A stretch of 64,000 bases of DNA, from the NCBI GenBank assembly GCA_001692895.1, contig KV748192.1, positions 372,001 to 436,000 of the forward strand, read 5' to 3'. Source of the stretch: Cenococcum geophilum 1.58 (lineage: Eukaryota; Ascomycota; Dothideomycetes; Gloniales; Gloniaceae). Positions within the stretch are counted from its first letter, which is position 1, and each line of letters begins with the position of its first letter. The translations under genes and the position numbers were made by a program. This document shows positions 34,445-47,404 of the stretch, piece after piece. The notes below the pieces were generated by a model. It was not told the origin of the DNA. It did not search any database and worked only from the letters and a program-made list of their open reading frames with translations.

Positions 34445-37400
34445 TAAGATAAGGTAAAAATACTGCAGAAGCTAATTAGACTAAGGCTAGAGCTAAGCTT
34501 AAGATAGAAGCAAGCTTAGGATTAAGAATCCTATAAGACTAAGATTTTTAGATATAAATAAGGACTATTAAATAAACCAAGATTAAGAAGTAAGGAGACT
34601 TTAAGGATTTACTTATAAGATAAAGACTAAAAGAAAATATAGAGGAATTTAGATAAAGAATCCTTATATAATAAGAATAGAAACTAAACTAAAGATTTAG
34701 TATACTAGGTTATATAACGGATAGAGCACCTATATAAGAATTACTAATAGGCCTAGGGTAGGTACGTTAAGAGCTAAGTAGCTTACTAAACTAAAAGATA
34801 AAGATGATTTAGGGATCCCTACTAGGTTTAAAGAACGATATATAAAGGGCTATTATAATATAGTAATAAGAAGATACTTCCTTACGGATAAGCTGTATAT
34901 ACTCTAGCAGCTATATTAAAAGTAGTATAGGCAGCGACATAATGATAAGTAGGAAGATTTTTATATATAGCTAGATAAACGAGTTATTTAGAACTACCCT
35001 ATTATAGAAAAGGCTATAACTTATATTAAAGGAGCCTTAATTATAATATTAAAGGATTTAGAGGAACAATTAGAGGATTAAAGAAGTAAGAGATATATTT
35101 TAGTACCTATAAATAAAGTTATAACGTTTAGATTAACATAGTAGAGGTTTAAACTTAGGAATAAAGATAAGCTAAGAGTTAACCTAAAGTACCTAGCACA
35201 CTATATGTTATTATAGATAATATATATAAGATATATAAAAATCTAAAAAAGAAAAATTGGAAGTACCCTATAAGGATATATTAGGCGCTAAATAAGCAAT
35301 AATATAGGAATACTAAGTATATATATAGCTAGCATCTAGTAGAAGTTTAGAAGTTAGGAAACTTAATATTTTAAATAGAAAGATTTCTTATAAAAGAATA
35401 CTTAGATAAACGATAGTGGTAGGAATACTTAAAGAATACGTATCTATGGTATATAGAGGATAAAAAGCGAACTAGGCATTAGCTAGAGAATAAGCAGCTA
35501 ATAGTTAAGAAAAGTAGAGGCCTATAGGACTAAAGGGAGCTAGTAGTAAAGCCTTAAACCCTTAAAGGAATTTAAGGACAATACCTAAATTTATAAGTTA
35601 ATTAGTAAGATTAGCAGTTTAAGGCATTAAGATAGTAAAGTAATAAGAAACCATATCTTCCTAGTAGCAATTAAAAGAATAGAGTTACTGCATAGGCAGA
35701 AGGAATAATTTTACCTATTAGTTATAATTTTAGGAGATCCAATAGCCTATAGAGGAAGTATTATTAATCTTAAAATAGGACCTATTTAAATAACTATTAA
35801 AGAAAGATAAATTAAAATGTCTTTTAATATCCTACTATTAGAAAGAGATAAGGCAGTATTAGGTATACCTTAGTTATAGAAATATAATCTAAAAATTAAT
35901 TAGATTATAGGTTAGGTTAATATTAAAGATACTTAATAATATAAAATGCGATAGTAAACTAAGGTAGTATAATACTAAGTTAGAGCGATATATAAAGAGA
36001 CTAAGTAAGGCTTAAGTTATATACTAAAGAGATACTATAAGTATAGTAAGAAGCTATAGAGCCTAGAAAGTAAAAAGCTAGTAGATTATATAGTATAGGA
36101 CTATAAAATAGAGTTAGAACTAGGAATAAGTCTAAGGTTCTTTTTAACCTATAAGCTTACTTAAGAGGAGTCCAGAGCACTTAAAGAGTTTATCTTAAAG
36201 AACTTATAAAAGGGATATATTAAACCATTATAGTTATTAGCGGGATATCTAGTACTGTTTATACTAAAAAATAATAGATAACTTAGCCTATGTATTAACT
36301 ATAGATAGTTAAATAGTATTACTAGGAAGGATAGGTATTCTTTACCCTTAAATAGCGAAATCTAAGATAGGATAGGTAACGCGTAAATCTTTATAAAGAT
36401 AGATCTAAGATAGGCGTACTATTAGATTAGAATTAAGGAAGGTAATAAATAAAAGGCAGCCTTTAGGTTAAAAGAAGGACTATATAAACTATTAGTAATA
36501 TAATTTAGATTAATAAATATACCTATAACGTTTTAAAAGAGAATTAATAGTATATTAGGAGAATACCTTAATAAGTTTATTATAGTATACCTTAACGATA
36601 TTATTATCTACTTAATAACTAAGGAAGAACACGGAAAATACGTTAAATAGGTCTTAAGGAGACTATAGGAAGAATAGATACTAGTAGCAATTAAGAAATA
36701 TAAGTTCTTTATAAGAAAGACCAATTTTATAGGATTTATTATTAAATTAGGTTATATTAGTATAGACCTAAAGAAAATTAAAGCTATAGTACGTTGGTAA
36801 GAACTAGAGAATATAATATAGTTAAGGTTATTTTTAGGGGTTTGCAACTACTATAGAAGGTTTATAGTATAGTAGTTAAAGAATATTAAACTATTTACTA
36901 GGCTTATAAAGAAAGAGGAACTATAGGTATAAGAAGATAAGTAGAAGAAGCTATTTAAGGAACTTAAAGAGTTATTTACCTAGGAGCTAATTCTTAAAAT
37001 TTATTAACTAGGACTAGACACGGTTATAAAAACAGATATATTAGACTTTATACTAAGAGTGTATTTGCTATAAAAGTATAGAAATATATAGTATCCAGTA
37101 GTATATTATAGTAGGAAGATAATACTACTAGAGTTAAACTATGACATCTATAATAAGGAGTTATTAGGTATAGTTATAGCATTTAAGGAATAGAGAGCAT
37201 TCTTATAAGGCGTAGAAAAACTATTTATAGTTAAAATAGATTATAAGAACCTAACAGGGTTCCTAATAATAATAAAACTTAATTATAGATAGGATAGATA
37301 GGCAGAGATACTTACAGAATACTATTTTAAGATTTAGTATACTAAAGGGACTAAAAATGTAAGAGTAGACGCGCTTAGTAAAAAGGCTGAATTATAGAAT

Positions 37401-39623
37401 AATAAAAAACTATTAGAAGTGATGCTACGTAGAGATAAGGACGGATTAATTAGATATAATTACCCTAAACTAGTAGTAACTTAAGAGGATAATAAACTAG
37501 AAAGAGTTTATAAGACACTAGAAAGCTTTTAGGTATAAAGAATTCTAAAGGTATAGCTAGAAGATCTATAGATGGATATATATAAAAATCGAGAAGTAAA
37601 GTATATCCTAAGAAGTATAGTAGAGTATTTTATAGAAGATTTCTATAGGGAAATAACTTAAGGACATAATAGAGTAATAGGCTTAGTATTAAGACTTTAA
37701 GAGAAATATATTATTAATGGAATCTAGGGTATAGCTAGAAAAGTAATAAAAGAGTATTTAGATTGCTAAAAAAAAATAAACTAATAAGGTATAAGCTATA
37801 CAGAGGGCTATAACCTATTAAAATACTAAAGAGACTATAGGAGGTTATATTATAGGACTTTATTATTAAGTTACTAAAGTTAAGAGATCCTATTACCAGA
37901 TAAGAGCATAATATAATCTTAGTAATAGTAGATAAGTTAACTAAATAGGGCTACTTTGTAGTATGCACAAAAGAAATCTTAATAAAGAATGTCACTAGAA
38001 TCTATATTAAAGAAGTGTTTATAAAATATAGAGCACTAAGTAAAATTATATTAGATAGAGATCTAAGATTTATAGTAGTATTTTAAAAGGTATTCTTAGC
38101 GGAATAAGGAGTTAGAGTAATAACTTTTATTATATATTATCCGCAGATAAACGGATAAACAGAAAGATTAAATTAGATGCTAGAATAGTATTTAAGATAT
38201 TATATTAATTATACACAAAATAATTAGGTATTGCTATTACTAGTTATATAGTTTATATATAATATAACACCATAAAAAGGGATGGGCATATTACTATTTA
38301 AGGCGAATTATAGATATAAGCTAAGAATATTATTATTACTATAGTAAGTAAAGAAAACAAGTAGTATAGCTAAAGAAAGAATAAAGATACTAATAAATCT
38401 TTATGCAGACCTTATAGAATTAATAAAAAAAAGTATAAGAGAAAATAAAAAGGTACTATAATGCTAAGAGATTTAAGGGACAAGATCTTAAGGAGGGGGA
38501 TAAAGTATAGCTACTATATAAAAATTTTAAGTGTTAACGACTAAGTAAAAAGTTAAACTATATTAGACTAAGACCTTTTAAAATTATATAAAGGATTTTA
38601 CTAGTTATATTTAAGTTAAACCTACTAGCTAAGATAAAAATCTACCCTATATAGTATATTGTAATATTATAACTAGCATACGGAAATATTAAGCCACTAG
38701 TTTATAAAGCAGACATATATAAAGGATAAGAAGAAGATAAATAGTAAGTTTTAAAGATTATTAGTTATAAGGATATTAACAATAAAATATAGTATAAGGT
38801 TAAGTAAATAGGCTATAATAAGACTACCTAAGAACTACGGGATTTGGGGAACGCTATAGAAAAGGTATATAAGTATTAGAAGAAAACGGGTTAGGTAATA
38901 TTAAGAAGGAGCTAAAAATAAAAGGATTAGTTAAAGGTAATAGACAAGCCAGATTATTTAAGGGATTTACTACTAGTATATAAAATATTTCCGCCTCTTC
39001 TTAGTTACAATTCTTTTTAGCCTCTTTAGCTTTAAGTTTAAATAGACCTTACTCTACTAAGCAAAGCTCTTTTAAGCGCACCTTTTTACAGACCTTTACT
39101 AGACGGCTTAGGCGAGTATAAGTATCTAGTTAAGCTTTTAGAGCCTAAGACGCCTTATTAAAACGACGCTATACCTTAATAAGGGCCTCAGCTAGCTTAC
39201 TCTCTAGTCTTTTAGCCGCTACTCACACGCGTAACCCTAAAGGAGATTAGATAAGGAACTAGACGGTTATAAAGAATAATAAGACGTATATATTTAGCGT
39301 TAGAGACGGATTAAATATTATAGGACAATTATATATTCGCTCGCGTATACTTAATATAAAAAGAAGGTTAGTAACTAGATGGAGCTGTGGTTATAATATA
39401 TATATTAACTTTTCTCTATATAATAAGAATAGGATAGTATAACTTTACTAAGTAATAGAATAAACGTTACTAGCTAGTTATAACGATTAGACGTAGAGGA
39501 TTTAATAGGAGGTATTAGGAATAATAAAGGTTATTAAATTAAAGACAGAAATACTATACCTTTAATAAACAACTTAGAGATAGGAGATATCTTTAAAGAC
39601 GAAGATAAAGAAGAGGGGGATAG
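34445..39623 (+). pseudogene. Gy-B copy 2: Gypsy gag (partial) and pol, degraded
   Basis: The segment is collinear with Gy-A from about 10,830 to 16,050: the end of gag, protease region (about 35,610-35,650, damaged), reverse transcriptase (about 36,150-36,800; YLDD read as YLND at 36,588-36,599), RNase H (about 37,000-37,400), integrase (about 37,480-38,640, without the miniature element found in Gy-A) and a chromodomain-like tail (about 38,770-38,880). From about 38,900 to 39,623 is 3' UTR. That UTR contains the empty version of the site where Gy-A inserted in copy 1. The 5' LTR and start of gag were replaced by the Gy-E-type block. Inactive. Confidence 0.9.
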
Positions 39624-40043
39624 TGTTATAGATCTTATATTAATAGTAGTACGACTATTAAGAATAAATATAAATAGGTTAGTTAAGACAGCACAGGAGG
39701 CGCTAAAACTAATTAAGCTATAGGATAAGGGGTAGCCAAGTTACGTAGCTAGTTACGTTATAAGTTCGGAATATAGAAACGTAGGAATATAGGAATGTAA
39801 TATACCAACGTACTAATGTACTAATGTACTGAACCCTTTACTATAGGGAGGAGTTATATATTTAAGAATATACGGTCTCTATAGATAGTTTCTCTTCTTT
39901 ATAGTAAATCTTAGAATATAATTAGAGTTGATCTATTAGGCAACTACTCTACCAGTTATTATTACGTTATTGACTTTTTATTTACCTATATACCTAGCCT
40001 ATTAATAAGTCTACCGTAGTTCCTGCTATAAGGCTTCGTTACA
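39624..40043 (+). repeat. Gy-B copy 2 3' LTR
   Basis: 420 bp, preceded by a purine tract (about 39,607-39,623). It begins TGTTATAGATC and ends GGCTTCGTTACA, the least mutated of four related LTR copies in the window. Repeated 9-bp TACTAATG-like units lie at about 39,808-39,832. Confidence 0.9.
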
Positions 40044-40116
40044 TTAATAGTGTTATAACTACTACTTTAAGTAGTATATTATTTAACTTCCTTTACTATA
40101 ACCTTAGTAGTAAATA

Positions 40117-40522
40117 TATAATAAAGCCTTATAGCTAATACCATGATAGACTTATTAATAGGCTAGGTATATAGGTTAAGGAATAGTTAAACAATAAATA
40201 TAATTAGTGGAGTAGGTTACCTAATAGATTAACTTTAAAGAAGAGAACTATCTAGATAGAGACTATAGTCCTTTAAATATATAATACTGCGCCTAAGAAA
40301 TATACTAAGTACGTTAGTATATTAGTATATTGGTACGTCCCACGTTCTTATATTCCTGCATTCCTATATTCTAAACTTATAACATAACTAGCTATATAAC
40401 TTAGCTACCCCTTATCCTATAGCTTAATTTAAGTTGGTTTTAGCGCCTCCTATACTATCTTAACTAACCCGTTTATATATCTTTTTAGTAGTCATACTAC
40501 TACTGATATAAGGTCTGTAATA
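40117..40522 (-). repeat. Gy-B-type solo LTR, inverted
   Basis: About 406 bp matching the reverse complement of 39,624-40,043. Only 73 bp separates it from that LTR, so the two form a large inverted repeat. No internal sequence is attached on either side and no clear 5-bp duplication was found. Confidence 0.85.
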
Positions 40523-40559
40523 CTTATAGGTGTATATTAAATACTACATTTAAGAGGGA

Positions 40560-41265
40560 GTAATACCGCCGCCGTATTATAATAGAGAAATCTCTTCTTA
40601 CTAAGACCTATAAGCAGGTACGTCTTATATAGGCCTTAGTTTACCATAACTGGCCTTTATAGGTGCAGGTATAAGTCCTTTAAATAGATAACGCCTTCTT
40701 TATAACAGAAGGCTTTAGAAAAGTATATATAACTTAACGGCTAAAGGAGAAGTATTTAGACAGCTGCTGCCTCCCTAAGTTCTATAGCTATAGCTTCTAG
40801 ATAATATAAGGGACGATATCCCTATATAGCAAGGGAAGATTAGTAGTATTTAAAAAGGAATAGGGTAATATATTAGGAGACGTATATAGAAATCACGTGG
40901 TTCCTATAATATACGCATATAAAGAGGAGGTTGAGCAATATATAGGTAAAGGGAATTTTATTCTTATAGAGGACGGGGCGCCTTCCTATATAGCTAAAGC
41001 CACGAAAGTTTTACACGATCGCAACGACTTATGGAGGATAAAATGTCCTGCCAATTCACCTAATTTAAATCCGATTAAGAACGTTTGGCAGCTGTTAAAG
41101 TATTAGGTAGGTAACCGATTTCCTAAAACAGGTAAGGAAGTTTGGTAGTATATTAAGGAGAAATGGGAAAGACTACGGGTAGACGACTTTAAAAAGTACA
41201 GAGATTAAATGCATAAGCGCTATAAGGCTGTAATTCTTGCGAACGGAGGCCATATAAAGTGGTGA
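40560..41265 (+). pseudogene. Tc1-like transposase, 5'-truncated and inactive
   Basis: The C-terminal half of a DDE transposase is clear. The second catalytic Asp is intact at 40,972-40,974 (EDGAP context; residue 26 of the frame starting at 40,897). Thirty-four residues later the third catalytic position, normally Glu in the NPIENVW motif, is Lys (AAG at 41,077-41,079). The nearby SPDLNP motif has become SPNLNP. The spacing is DD34E, typical of Tc1-like elements. After an internal TAG at 41,104 the frame continues to a natural-looking end (GGH-x-KW, stop 41,263-41,265). The N-terminus is not recognisable and terminal inverted repeats were not found; the solo LTR at 40,117-40,522 may have removed the left end. 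Confidence 0.88.
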
Positions 41266-41532
41266 ATTGTATATAGAAATCGTACGGAGCTACATCGGGT
41301 GCATATACCCCCTATTGCGCACGGGTTTTAACAGGGGGGGCGTCTAAGGCGTTAATATTACCCCCTTATATATATCGCTGATGCAGGTAGTCCAGTGCGA
41401 GCTAGGTAGAACTTTTGAAAGAGGAGGATATTTATCTTAGACATTCTTTTAATCGAATCCTAGTCTTTTGTTTAGCTAGTTCCCGCTGTAAGGCGGCCCC
41501 TACGGCCCACTAAACGAAGCCCTAGAGCCCTA
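41266..41532. other. Spacer between Tc1-like remnant and LINE
   Basis: It contains G-runs and C-runs (about 41,308-41,340 and 41,362-41,367) and no coding sequence. It may hold the right end of the Tc1-like element and the 5' UTR of the LINE. Confidence 0.45.
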
Positions 41533-42860
41533 ATGGCTGCTTTAACCCCTAAACGCGTATTAGTAATACCACCTCTGGACCCGCTAGCAGCTCTATTAAG
41601 ACGTATAAAGAAACCGAGTGCGAAGGTGTAAGAGGCCTAGCAGTTGCTAAGGACATAAGCCTAAATATTAGTATAGTTTAAATAGTAGATAACCGCACTA
41701 TAAACCGGACTATAAGCTATACAGCATATACTGCCTCTATTCCCTATAGTAAGAGTCTCTACCTTACCCAAACGTAAAGGAGGAGGTATTAATTGTAACG
41801 AATTTTATTGACTTATTAAAAGCCTTAAAGAAACTATAGTATAGTAGAGCAACATTATTATAAACCAGAATAGTATTATTAAGAGTATTAGAAATAACCT
41901 TATAGACATTAAATCGGAATAGCGAAGCCTTAAAAAGCAAAACGCCGAACTTTAAAAGGCTATCTAGTTTTTATAAGCGCAACTGAACACTCCCTTAGCT
42001 CTAATATAATTATGGGCATTGGTAATGGCCAGTAGAGGCACAGTAGGGTTAGAGATAACCTTGCTATAAATAATAAGCGCTAGGAACCCTAAGGAACCTA
42101 ATTAGCAGCTAGTGATAGACGTTAGCTAAGTGGGTTTAGAGGTAACAGAGAGGGTAGCTACTATTAAAGTAGTAAAGCAAACTATTGCGTAAGGTATAAA
42201 GGATGTTGAGGGGCTTACGGGAGCTATACTTAAGGACTTCCGCGTATAGCGAATAAGCGATAGCGCGAGCATTATTAGATTCTTGGTGGAAAAAGATAAA
42301 GAAGCTGCGTTTAGGCAGACGACTGCTTAATAGCTTAAACTGTATATCCCTAGCGCGAGGCTTATCGGACCTAAGTAGTATACGGTTAAGGCGGACTGGG
42401 TTAAAGTACCTTTAGTAATGGACATTAACAGCGGAAAAGTGAGTAAGTTAGCTATAGAGCGCTTTAGGGTAGAGAATGGGGTAGAGGTATATATAATGAG
42501 ATGGCTGGGACAACTAAGGCCGCGCGGCTAGTACGCGTTAGTAATTGTTAAAGTAGCAACAAAGGAGGATGTAGAGAAGCTGCTTATGTTAGACAACGTA
42601 TTATTTAGGGAAGGCGCGATTATTATATTACTATTTAAGGAGCGACGTACCCCTGTAGCATGCTATAAATATAAAAGGTTTGGACATAGGGCTAGAGACT
42701 GTACGCGACCTAATATGTACAAAATATATAGGCGGGAAGGCTATCTCCGGTGTAAGATGGTAAATCTATACTGTATAAACTGCTAGGGTCCTTACTAAGC
42801 CTTATACCGTGAATGCCTAGTATATAGGAAAGAGATGGACAGGATTCTTGCACGATAGCG
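41533..42860 (+). pseudogene. LINE ORF1 (coiled coil and zinc knuckles)
   Basis: An ATG at 41,533 opens a frame that remains readable despite scattered stops. The first third is basic and rich in Leu/Pro. About 41,800-41,990 encodes a heptad-like coiled coil. About 42,000-42,640 is a globular middle region as in ORF1 nucleic-acid chaperones. Zinc knuckles follow from about 42,650: the first is CYKYKRFGHRARDC, in which the second Cys of CX2CX4HX4C is Tyr; a further CX2C pair sits near 42,765-42,785. It is less mutated than the Gypsy elements nearby. In a live element this protein would bind the element RNA and carry it to the target. Confidence 0.82.
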
Positions 42861-42879
42861 CTATAAATAGAGAACTTCG

Positions 42880-45800
42880 GATCCTTTAGGCGAATATGAA
42901 GAAGTATAGGGAGGCGTAGCATGCGCTATATAATAACGAAGCGCTGGCAGACTTCTACTTTATTCTAGGTTAGGAGCCTTACTACTTTCTCTTAAATAGG
43001 GAAGTAATGCTAGCTGGCTTAAATCCCTAGTGGATAAGGTTCGTCCTAATGGGCAGGCAGTAGCGGTATCCCCTAGTTAGGTTATATATCTAGGTATCTA
43101 AAGAGCTGATAGCTATATAGCTGCAGGTAAATTTAGCAGATATTACGGTGGTGGTAGCGCACGTTAGCTAAAGGAGACTTATAATTGTGTTAGTATATAT
43201 TCTAAATAGAGGTTTAAGGAGAACCAAGGAAGAGAACCTAGAGGAGCTCTTTAATAAACTGGAGATGATTAATGGGCTAATCTAGGGTAAACTATTACGC
43301 GACCTATATACCAAGGTAGTAATTATAGGTGACTTTAATCGGCATAATCCGCTATAGGAAGGAAGTTATATTAGTACTATATTAACGCAGGAAGAAAGCG
43401 CACTAATTATTAACTTTATAGTGGACCAGTTACTCTAGAGCCTACTTCTAGTAGGAATACCTACGTTTAAAAGTGACGCGGGGCGAATATTAATAATTGA
43501 CCTTATACTTGTAACCCCGGGCCTAGTAAGTAAACTAGTAAAGTGCGCTATCTAAAAGTATAAGTACGGATTAGACTATAGAGCTATTTATACTAGCTTC
43601 TAGGTTAATATAGATACGTAGGAGAGCTAGGAGAGGCTGCTTATTAAGAATACGAACTAGGATAAGATATAAGAAGACGTAAAGCAATAAAAAGAGATAG
43701 GATTCCCTATAGAAGATATAGACGAAATGGTTAACTGCCTTAATAGGTGGGTTAATAAAGCCCTTAAAGTACACTACTAACGGGCCAGACTATTACCGTA
43801 TATAAAAAGATGGTGGAACGAAGACCTTATAACGCTGAGGAGGTTATATATATACTAGAGGAACAGGAATAGCGCGATATAGAGGTAAGGAAGGGATGAC
43901 CCTAAGCTACGTAATATTGCAGTAAGAGCGAAGAAGCTCTTTTATAGGACTATTTGGCGATATAGGAAGCTCCATTAGGACGAATTCCTTAGTAATAGTG
44001 ATAATATATAAAAAGCGTCGAAATACCTTAATCCGCAGGCTATATCCGCGTTCGCTAGAATACCGCTAATTAAGAAGGATAGAGGATAAGGAGAAGTTGT
44101 TATAGAGAACTATAATATTACAAGAGAACTACTCTAGGTATTCTTTCTGGTCCCGCCGCCGTGCGAATAAGAGAAGGAAGCTATAACTAGCTATAACTAA
44201 TTACTGTGGGAGCCTATCGCTAAATATAAGGTTAAGGTAGCTATATTTAGGGCTAGCCCAGATAAGGCTCTTAGAAGGGACGGCCTACTAGCTAGGGTGT
44301 GGCGAGAGCTGTGGCCCGTACTAAGTGGTGAGATTATTACTCTCTTTACTAAATTACTTGAGATAGGAAAGGTACCCTAGGAATAAAAGGTAGTAAAGAT
44401 TATGCCGCTATAGAAGCTAAAGTGGGGGGACTATACGGTAGCAAATAACTATAGGCTGATCTCCCTCCTCCTAACGCTAGGAAAAGTACTCGAATTGCTG
44501 GTGGTGGAGAGGATAGTATACCTAGTAGAGGAACACAGCCTACTACCTAAGATATACTTTGGAGCTAGGAAGTAAAGGTCAATAATATATACGCTATTAT
44601 ATCTCTATAAGGATGTATTTAGAGTATAAAAAGAAAAGAAGACGCTGTCTCTAGTATTATTTAATATTAAGGGTGCGTATAATAATATGGCCATAGAGCC
44701 GGAAATTAGGAAATTATAGCAGCGTTAGATACCTTAGATAATTATATAATAGGTATAGGACTTTTATATAAATTGTTAAGCCTATATCCTAGTTAATAGA
44801 TATATATTAGAGGTATAGGCGCTCCCGTAGGTGGGTCTTCTATAGGGATTAGCACTAGCCCTAATACTCTTTTTGTTCTTTAACGCGGATCTTATATAAA
44901 GCGCACTTAGAAATGGCAGCTCTATGGCCTTTATTAACGACTACTTGGTATAGGTTATAGGCCCTATAGCGGAGGAAAATACGCAGATTATCTAGGGTGA
45001 GATTATACCGATGCTTGAGAAATGGAAGAGGACTAGTGGAGCCCAATTTAAAGCGAAGAAAATGTTATTTATCTACTTTACTAGATATAAAGAAGTAGGT
45101 AGGGATGCTACTACACCGCTCTAATTTAAAGGAAAAGGGATTCCCCTGACTTAGGAAGTTAAAATCCTTGGGGTGATCCTTAATAAGGAGCTATGGTTTA
45201 AGGCGCACCTAGCGGATAAAATAGGCAAAGCTACTAAGGTGGCGCTAGCGTTGCGTAGATTAAAGGGACTGTAGTCTAAGAGCGTTAAGCAGCTAGCTAA
45301 GAGCTTAGTCCTACTAGTAGTAGACTACGCGTTGCTAATATAGTACCCGCTTATGATATAAGAGTTAATATAGCTCCTTTAGCAGGCGCAGAGGATTACG
45401 GTATAAGCTATTATTAGGGGGTTCTGCTTTGTCGCCCTACTAATAGCAGAAGTAAAAGCCGGCTTGCTCCCTCTTAAGTAAAGGCTGTGTAACTAGGCTA
45501 TTACGTTCTAGGTATTAATCTATAAACTAGGCAAATTATATCCTTATTGGATGATTTAAAGATAGAGGCTCTGTAGACGGCACCGGTCGCCGCTTTAGAG
45601 GATAGTAGAGATATATGAGGATGTCTAGGTAAATGGGGTGCTAGAGGTTAAACCGTATATATGCCTGCTATAGGTGGCTAAGCCGAACGTAGTAATATGC
45701 AAGGACGAAGAGTATGCTTAAGCTATTATTAAAGACTATAAACTAGGGCAGGTTGACATATACGTTAATATATTGGTGCGTAATAATAGGGCAGGAGTTA

Positions 45801-46905
45801 GCGTGTATGCTACGCCATCTAAAGTAACACTTTTAAAAACGGTGGCGGGTTTTGAGTAGGCCGACGCCCACCTAACAGAGCTTCTAGTAATTAGTAAGGT
45901 AGCTAACTGGCCGTAGAACCCTATGTGTATGGCTATTAACTAAACAGGTTTTCTAATACCTGCTTCTAGTATAAGAATATTCTCCGACTTGCAATTAGTG
46001 TTGCTGTTAGTACAGAGCTAGAGGGCTGGAGCCTACTAGGAAATAGTTGTAGAGATCTTAAAGAAGCTCTAGCTGAACAATATTACGCTATACTGGATTC
46101 TAGGCCATTTGGGATTTATAGGAAATGAGAAGGCTAATAAGCTTGCTAAAGTAGCGATAAGACTAGAGAGCGAAGAGCCACTATAGAAAGACGGCCTTCT
46201 ATAGTACCTTATAACGTAAGCCTTAAAAAGAGCTAAGATAATAATAGGACTGCTTCTATTGGGAAGATCTAATACGGGTAAGTTTATAAGGAAGATTAAC
46301 GCAGCACTCTACCTTAGAAAGGCTGTAGGATTATACTAGTAGCTAATTAGCCTAGAAGCTGCTATCCTTGCGTAGCTACGGACCGGTAAGTTATTTCTAA
46401 AGGAATATCTCCATAAAATTAATGTATTAGAGACGGCGTTATATAACTGCGGGCTTATAGAATTAATATAGCACTTCTTCTTCTCTTATAGGAGGTGGGC
46501 GTAGTAGAGGATTAAACTAAAAAAGCAATATAGAGATCGATTTGGGGATCTATTATATATATTAGGAGGCTACTTACGCAGATAAGAAGGAGGCAGGAGT
46601 ATTAACGGCCTAATTGAGCGCTAGAAGCCAGATATTAGCGTAGTTAAAGCTATAATTAAATTTATAAAGGAGACCGGATATCTATACCTAAGCGTATAAG
46701 ATATAGAGAGTATAAAAGCTGACGTTAATAAGCGAAGACTCCTAAGAATTCCTCCTTTAATTATCTAATCGAATATACCGTGAGCCTCCTCTATACGTGC
46801 CTCTACTGGTGCGTCGCCAATTAAGAAGCGTATAACGCTGGAATAGCCCTACGGACACGAGGCGTCGAAAACTACTTACTTGGGCTCGCCTCTAAACTCT
46901 AACTT
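42880..46905 (+). pseudogene. LINE ORF2 (endonuclease, reverse transcriptase, RNase H)
   Basis: Domain order: AP-type endonuclease (about 42,930-43,600, with the GDFNRHNP motif near 43,330 and the SDH motif altered to LDY near 43,572), reverse transcriptase (about 44,200-45,100, with a FDIKGAF-like block near 44,655 reading FNIKGAY, and the FVDD box reading FIND at 44,930-44,941), RNase H (about 45,750-46,170, ending in a GHxGxxGNExANxLAK block) and a C-terminal Cys/His segment (about 46,430-46,510). Endonuclease plus RNase H places it in the I/Tad-like group of non-LTR elements. Stops and Asp-to-Asn changes are RIP-type; it is inactive. I could not define its target duplication or 3' tail. 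Confidence 0.88.
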
Positions 46906-47404
46906 TCTTTAATAGTAACACATTACTTTCCTTTATTTTTTCTTTGGTTAAGTATAGTGTTAGGTAATAGATATATAGTTCTTATAGTTGGCTTCTGAAC
47001 TGGAGCAAGCATGTTAATGGCAGGAAGTATTTAGTTAGCGCTCTGTAACGGCCCATACCCTAGATGGTGCATGGCCATAATAGAATATATATACATACAT
47101 ACATACGTATATATCGCTGAGCGCACGGGCCTCCTCGGCTGCAAAATCGTGTTCCCATATAAATTTGTCAGCGGCGATCATCCGCTAGCCTCCACAGCGT
47201 CCTCTGGCTTGCCTCCAGCACCTTCTCAAACAGCTCTGCGGCTTCCTGCCCTGCCATGTTATCTAACGAGGACAATAGATGGCCAAGCACATGTTAAGGA
47301 TGATGGAAATCAGGGCCGGAGGTGGGACGGTGGTAGATCACAAACGTCGGTTGTTATCAATGAATTGTTTTGTTAATTCTTCAATACCTACTGTTGGTTA
47401 TACC
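46906..47404. other. Transition from repeats to the gene island
   Basis: Base composition turns normal within this stretch. A short ATAC/TA microsatellite lies at about 47,083-47,112. A 101-codon plus-strand frame (47,071-47,376) is present, but it begins in the microsatellite and has no recognisable domain. I treat the stretch as the 3' flank of the gene on the minus strand. Confidence 0.5.

Noticed and set aside
47071..47376. A 101-codon plus-strand ORF beside the membrane-protein gene
   Set aside because: It begins in a TA/ATAC microsatellite, has no domain or homologous feel, and overlaps the 3' flank of the opposite-strand gene.
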